DNA from: DAIPHL01 sp036771375
GTDB taxonomy: Bacteria; Synergistota; Synergistia; Synergistales; Synergistaceae
DNA length: 10,283 nucleotides
Direction of reading: 5' to 3'
Assembly: GCA_036771375.1 (NCBI GenBank)
Contig: DAIPHL010000078.1
Location: forward strand, 1 to 10,283
Shown here: in pieces, positions 7,112-10,283 of the stretch
Layout of the letters: every line of letters begins with the position of its first letter
Numbering within the stretch: position 1 is the first letter of the stretch
Notes under the pieces: generated by a model
Database searches by the model: none
What the model was told of the DNA's origin: nothing
What the model saw: only the letters and a program-made list of their open reading frames with translations
Program-made: the position numbers and the translations under genes

Positions 7112-8065
7112 GGTGATTACGTCGGTACCAACCTGATCGACGGACACGATATTTACGAGAGGAAAAGAATCGCGATAGAGGAAGGTGATTACGTCGGTAC
7201 CAACCTGATCGACGGACACTAGATACGGTTGCAGAAGATACAGCGCGACTAGTTGGTGATTACGTCGGTACCAACCTGATCGACGGACACTCATTTCTTG
7301 TTTCAAACTCTCACAGGAGATACGGTGATTACGTCGGTACCAACCTGATCGACGGACACTTAAGCTCACGGATAATCTGGTCGTTCATATTGCAGGTGAT
7401 TACGTCGGTACCAACCTGATCGACGGACACAATAAAAAAGAATATAAGTTTTTTATGGCTCGTAAGGTGATTACGTCGGTACCAACCTGATCGACGGACA
7501 CTCTAATTTTAAACCCACGTTGAAAATGTTCAGGAGGTGATTACGTCGGTACCAACCTGATCGACGGACACAACGAGTAAATTAAAGAGCCTTACAGCTT
7601 TAGGCTCGGTGATTACGTCGGTACCAACCTGATCGACGGACACAAAAGCTCATGTCCGGTTCCGGCGGCATCGCCCCGGTGATTACGTCGGTACCAACCT
7701 GATCGACGGACACTCAGCCAATGCCGGAAACTTCATCGGTTCTATCTGGTGATTACGTCGATACCAACCTGATCGACGGACACTAGATCAGAATGGGGTT
7801 TTTAACGGGTTTATAAGGTGATTACGTCGGTACCAACCTGATCGACGGACACAGGAAGACGCCGACACGATCCGTTTTGATACCCTGGTGATTACGTCGG
7901 TACCAACCTGATCGACGGACACCGCACCACCGGGGTTCGGGAAAACCACGCTGCTCGGGGTGATTACGTCGGTACCAACCTGATCGACGGACACTAATGC
8001 GGACGTCCAAACCCAACTCGCTTACGCTCGGTGATTACGTCGGTACCAACCTGATCGACGGATAG
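7112..8065 (+). CRISPR. CRISPR array, 14 repeats and 13 spacers
   Basis: The repeat is 36 nt, beginning GGTGATTACGTCGG and ending GATCGACGGACAC. Repeats start at 7112, 7184, 7255, 7324, 7395, 7466, 7536, 7608, 7678, 7748, 7817, 7887, 7959 and 8030. Spacers are 33-36 nt. All copies are identical except repeat 10 (G to A at 7761, repeat position 14) and the last, whose 3' end has decayed. The decayed end marks the leader-distal side, so new spacers enter at the left, next to the leader. Orientation agrees with V-B systems: the 3' part of the repeat (CTGATCGAC-GGACAC) resembles the CTGAGAAG-TGGCAC handle of the Alicyclobacillus system and would remain as the 5' handle of the mature crRNA. The tracrRNA just upstream is complementary to it. 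Frames crossing the array are artefacts. Confidence 0.99.
8030..8065 (+). repeat. Degenerate terminal CRISPR repeat
   Basis: The last repeat matches through position 33 except for its final bases: GATAG replaces GACAC at 8061-8065, changing repeat positions 34 and 36... specifically C to T at 8063 and C to G at 8065. These bases would form the crRNA handle, but no spacer follows, so the loss should be neutral. It is the main evidence for array polarity. Confidence 0.9.
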
Positions 8066-8483
8066 ATACTACTTGTGAATTCGCGACAGGCTTGCGACAC
8101 AACTTGTGACACCTCTTTGGCAGGGTAAATGAGGAAATGGGTTTGCCAGGGCTTCCGGTCCACCGGAGACCATATGTTTTTTGATAGCTCACTGAATCAT
8201 AATGGGTTTCTCGGTTAACAGCCGGAGAATGAAAAGGTTTATGAAGAGAGGCTGCACTCGAGGAGCCAGAATTCAAATCCGCCGATTGCAGCGATTTCCT
8301 TTCCGTTTGACGTAAGGCCCACGGGCCTCGTCGTTTTCGTCGTACACATTGGAGACGTCGCATCATGATACCGGCTCACAACGAGCATTCCCAAAAATTC
8401 GAAGCACTCGACCACGCAAGGGACGTGCCTTCTGTAACCCGTTTCGCCGCGGAGTTACGCCGTCTCACTTCATATAAGACGAA
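8066..8483. other. Gene-poor stretch between the array and the tRNA terminator
   Basis: I find no credible gene. The longest frames either run into the CRISPR repeats or lie antisense to the tRNA and the chaperone gene. Visible items are: a cluster of related short repeats right after the array (CTTGTGA at 8072, CTTGCGACAC at 8091, CTTGTGACAC at 8103); a small hairpin followed by six T's (8154-8182); an imperfect inverted repeat, GCTGCACTCG/CGATTGCAGC (8251-8260 and 8283-8292); and a GC-rich hairpin (8315-8328). It may be the scar between an acquired CRISPR block and the chromosome. Confidence 0.5.
8154..8182 (+). terminator. Weak candidate terminator after the CRISPR array
   Basis: TCCGG (8154-8158) pairs with CCGGA (8163-8167) across a 4-nt loop, and a run of six T's follows at 8177-8182. 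The stem is short and the T run lies 9 nt away, so this is not a textbook intrinsic terminator. It is the first terminator-like structure after the last repeat. Confidence 0.25.
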
Positions 8484-8519
8484 AAACGCGGGAAGCCCTT
8501 ATCGAGGCTTCCCGCGTTT
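8484..8519 (-). terminator. Strong intrinsic terminator after tRNA-Ser
   Basis: A perfect 14-bp inverted repeat (8484-8497 with 8506-8519) encloses an 8-nt loop; its core is GCGGGAAGCC/GGCTTCCCGC. On the minus strand it is followed by TTTTTC, and it lies 30 nt beyond the tRNA 3' end. On the plus strand TTTCCTTTTA follows, so it probably works in both directions and insulates the CRISPR side from the tRNA and chaperone genes. Confidence 0.9.
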
Positions 8520-8549
8520 CCTTTTATCGTCCCGTCTTTCCTCTAATCA

Positions 8550-8643
8550 TGGCGGTGAGGCAGGGATTCGAACCCTGGAGGGCGATTTTAGTCACCCTAC
8601 TCGCTTAGCAGGCGAGTGCCTTCAGCCGCTCGGCCACCTCACC
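8550..8643 (-). tRNA. tRNA-Ser (anticodon GCU), CCA encoded
   Basis: On the minus strand it begins GGTGAGGTGGCCGAG and ends CCTCACC-G-CCA. The acceptor stem GGTGAGG/CCTCACC is perfect. The anticodon arm CTCGCCTGCTAAGCGAG has a 7-nt loop with GCT, which reads AGC and AGU serine codons. A long variable arm, as in all serine tRNAs, precedes the T arm (CCAGGGTTCGAATCCCTG). The 3' CCA is encoded, giving 94 nt. It has its own promoter upstream and a strong terminator downstream. Its 3' end faces the CRISPR locus. Confidence 0.97.
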
Positions 8644-8654
8644 ACACGAAGGTT

Positions 8655-8683
8655 ATTCTATTGGCACAGGGCAAACATGTCAA
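8655..8683 (-). promoter_or_regulatory. Promoter of tRNA-Ser
   Basis: On the minus strand TTGACA (8683-8678) and TAGAAT (8660-8655) are 17 nt apart, a near-perfect sigma70-type promoter. The predicted start, near 8648, is only about 5 nt before the mature tRNA 5' end. It occupies the gap between the chaperone stop codon and the tRNA. Confidence 0.88.
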
Positions 8684-8706
8684 GGCTTTCGCCGCCCCGT
8701 TTGCCG

Positions 8707-9807
8707 TCAGCGCCGGTCTTTGGAGACCTCCTCGGCGCCTTCGGCCTTCTCGTCGGTCGTCGCATCCGATTTCTTCTCATCCGGCTCGCCCTTCACATCG
8801 GGGGACTTCGGCTCGGGGACCTTGAAGTAATCCTCATCCACGATGTCGATCCTGGCCTTCTCCTTGAGCGCCTGCAGGAACTCGCCCTGCTTCGTCTGGC
8901 GCTTCTGCCCCAGGATCATCTGCTCGATATCGGCGCTGACCTCGTTGTAGGAAGCGGTTCCGGCCTTCTCCGCCGAACGCTTTATCGCGACCACGAAGTT
9001 GTCGTCGGCCAGTTTCACGGCCTTGGAGACCTTGTTCATCGGGAGATCCTTGAGGAACTCCACGTTTCCGGTCAGATTGGCGAGAGGCACGAGCGACGGT
9101 TTGTCATAGGGTGTGTGATCGACGATGTCTCCCGAGCCCACCTTCGCGATGGCGTCATCCCACTTCGCGCCCTCCTCGAGCGATTTTGCGAACTTCTCCG
9201 CCGCCGCCTTCACCTTGAAGTGCGCGAGGTTCACCTTGAAACCATCCGGCTTCTGAAAAGCGTAAGCCTTCATCGTGTCGTAGAAGGAGCGCATCTCCTT
9301 CTGGTCCGTGGAGACGTCGGCCGTCACCTGCTCGATCAGCTTCTGAACCTTCATCTGTTCCTCGATGTCCTTTTTCAGCTGGGCCTCCGTCACACCGACG
9401 CGCTTCAGCTGCTCCTGGTAGATCTCCGCCGTGGGAAAGGAAGCCACGATCTTTTTGAGCGATTCCTCGACCTCGGACTTCTCCACCGAGACGCTGCGGT
9501 TTTTTATCTCCTTGTCGAGTTCGGCCCTGATCGCCAGCTGGTCGAGTATGTTTCTGCGAAGCATCGGATAGTCCCGGGATGTGACCGTATTCTCCAATCC
9601 CATGTTCTTGATCATCTTCGCCATCTCGGTCTCGATCGTCGACATCTTCACGCTCTTCCCGTCCACCTTGGCCACCGTACGGTCGCCTCCGCCCTCGGGA
9701 ACCCTGCTGCCTCCGCGGATGCCGTACATGGAAAAAATCGACACCACAAACAGCACAACGATGACCAACATGATCGCTCTTACATGCTTTCTGAAAAACT
9801 GCATCAT
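8707..9807 (-). CDS. SurA/PpiD-like peptidyl-prolyl isomerase or chaperone
   Basis: 366 residues. A short basic N-terminus (MMQFFRKHVR) is followed by one hydrophobic segment (about 11-28), predicting an inner-membrane anchor with the rest in the periplasm. A SurA-N-like helical domain follows (about 43-190, with VAKVDGKSVKMSTIETEM and RRNILDQLAIRAELDKEI). A parvulin-type region (about 192-285) has AHFKVKAAAEKFAKSLEEGAKWDDAIAKVGSGD, then the SurA-type C-terminal helix EVSADIEQMILGQKRQ. The tail after residue 330 is rich in Lys and Glu. The parvulin domain looks divergent, so it may act as a chaperone for outer-membrane or secreted proteins more than as an isomerase. Two adjacent ATGs are possible starts; the G-rich ribosome-site candidate (AAAGGGGG) is about 12 nt upstream, rather far. 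It has its own promoter. Confidence 0.85.
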   Translation of the reverse strand: MMQFFRKHVRAIMLVIVVLFVVSIFSMYGIRGGSRVPEGGGDRTVAKVDGKSVKMSTIETEMAKMIKNMGLENTVTSRDYPMLRRNILDQLAIRAELDKEIKNRSVSVEKSEVEESLKKIVASFPTAEIYQEQLKRVGVTEAQLKKDIEEQMKVQKLIEQVTADVSTDQKEMRSFYDTMKAYAFQKPDGFKVNLAHFKVKAAAEKFAKSLEEGAKWDDAIAKVGSGDIVDHTPYDKPSLVPLANLTGNVEFLKDLPMNKVSKAVKLADDNFVVAIKRSAEKAGTASYNEVSADIEQMILGQKRQTKQGEFLQALKEKARIDIVDEDYFKVPEPKSPDVKGEPDEKKSDATTDEKAEGAEEVSKDRR

Positions 9808-9870
9808 GACGCTGAACGTCCCCCTTTGGAATCTCTCCCGTAATCGAATGAGGATAATAACAACCGTGTG

Positions 9871-9899
9871 ATGATACTATGACGCCGATTCAATGTCAA
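9871..9899 (-). promoter_or_regulatory. Promoter of the SurA/PpiD-like gene
   Basis: On the minus strand TTGACA (9899-9894) and TATCAT (9876-9871) are 17 nt apart. It lies in the 115-nt gap after polA, and the start near 9864 gives a 5' untranslated region of about 57 nt. The chaperone is thus probably not dependent on polA transcription. Confidence 0.78.
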
Positions 9900-9922
9900 A
9901 GTAAAATCCTTGATTTTCATCC

Positions 9923-10283
9923 CTATACTTCGGCGAGCGACCTTCCCCTCTTCGGCTCCGCGCGGAGCGGAACGTCGATGCACTTCACGCTCTCCATCGT
10001 CCGGACCAGCAGGGACTCCACCTCGTCCGCGCTCTTCTCCGGGACCTCGCAGATGAGAGAGTCGTGAACCTGCAAAACCGGAAAGGTCTTGTCGCCCCGT
10101 CGTCGGAGCTCCTCCCCGAGACGGAGCAGCGCGATCTTCGCGATGTCCGCCGCCGTGCTCTGTATGGGCGTGTTCACGGAGACCCGCCCCATGGAATCCC
10201 CTCCGCGCCCCTGCGCCGTGGTCACCTCCGCCAAAGGACGGATGCGTCCCGGAACGGATCGCGTATAGCCCCGCTCGCCGACC
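9923..10283 (-). CDS. polA: DNA polymerase I, C-terminal fragment (cut by window edge)
   Basis: Only the last 119 or so residues of the family A polymerase domain are inside the window; the frame stays open to the edge, where it reads GERGYTRSVPGRIRPLAEV. Visible family A features are the template-contacting stretch VNTPIQSTAADIAKIALLRL and motif C, LQVHDSLICEV, whose Asp binds catalytic metal. The tail EPKRGRSLAEV is a normal end for the family. The enzyme removes primers and fills gaps in replication and repair. Whether the N-terminal 5'-nuclease and proofreading domains are present cannot be seen. The gene is standard chromosomal content and helps mark the right part as core genome. Confidence 0.93.
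   Translation of the reverse strand, partial: VGERGYTRSVPGRIRPLAEVTTAQGRGGDSMGRVSVNTPIQSTAADIAKIALLRLGEELRRRGDKTFPVLQVHDSLICEVPEKSADEVESLLVRTMESVKCIDVPLRAEPKRGRSLAEV

Noticed and set aside
8264..8285. Possible tRNA fragment or att site (TTCAAATCC string)
   Set aside because: The flanks do not form a T stem, and the similarity to the 3' end of the neighbouring tRNA-Ser is too weak to call a duplicated att site.
8315..8328. GC-rich hairpin AGGCC-CACG-GGCCT as terminator
   Set aside because: The stem has only 5 bp and is followed by CGTCGTTTTC without a proper T run.
7019..8366. Frames within the array with repeated VGTNLIDGH or VDQVGTDVIT peptides
   Set aside because: The peptide repeats are translations of the CRISPR repeat; spacer lengths vary, so frames break irregularly.
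8365..9843. Plus-strand frame of 492 residues
   Set aside because: It runs across the tRNA-Ser gene and antisense to the whole SurA/PpiD-like gene. The protein is a Leu/Arg/His-rich shadow with no domain, while the minus strand encodes a recognisable protein with its own promoter.

Overview
The window holds a complete type V-B (Cas12b/C2c1) CRISPR-Cas locus, followed by ordinary chromosomal housekeeping genes. The organism is a fairly GC-rich bacterium. A SurA/PpiD-like, membrane-anchored periplasmic chaperone points to a Gram-negative (diderm) cell envelope. Long Cas12b proteins of this kind are typical of uncultivated, PVC-type and related environmental lineages, but nothing here fixes the phylum, so I leave it open.

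Layout. Positions 1-348 hold a possible small ORF or gene remnant that ends 2 nt before the effector start. From 349 to 6796 there is a compact plus-strand operon: cas12b (1463 aa, well above the roughly 1,100 aa of characterised Cas12b enzymes), a cas4-cas1 fusion (572 aa) and cas2 (96 aa). Directly after cas2, a good sigma70-type promoter overlaps the cas2 stop codon and appears to drive a tracrRNA (about 6829-6920). Its fold and anti-repeat match the V-B pattern. A leader (about 6921-7111) and a CRISPR array of 14 repeats and 13 spacers (7112-8065) follow. All parts lie on the plus strand. The degenerate last repeat places the leader, and so the acquisition end, on the cas side.

Positions 8066-8483 are a gene-poor stretch with short repeats and hairpins. 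The rest is on the minus strand, read right to left: the 3' end of polA (cut by the window edge), a gene for a SurA/PpiD-like parvulin-family protein with its own promoter, a tRNA-Ser(GCU) gene with its own near-consensus promoter and an encoded CCA end, and a strong intrinsic terminator. The defence locus therefore abuts the 3' side of a tRNA gene, a common place for acquired DNA, although no integrase or repeated att site is visible.

How it works together: Cas4-Cas1 and Cas2 would select, trim and insert new spacers next to the leader. The array transcript would pair with the tracrRNA through two separate segments, 9 bp plus 6 bp, and the dual RNA would guide the single RuvC-containing effector to cut DNA. 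The points most worth a second look are the enlarged effector, the bipartite tracrRNA pairing that co-varies with the repeat, and a spacer that encodes a Walker A motif.
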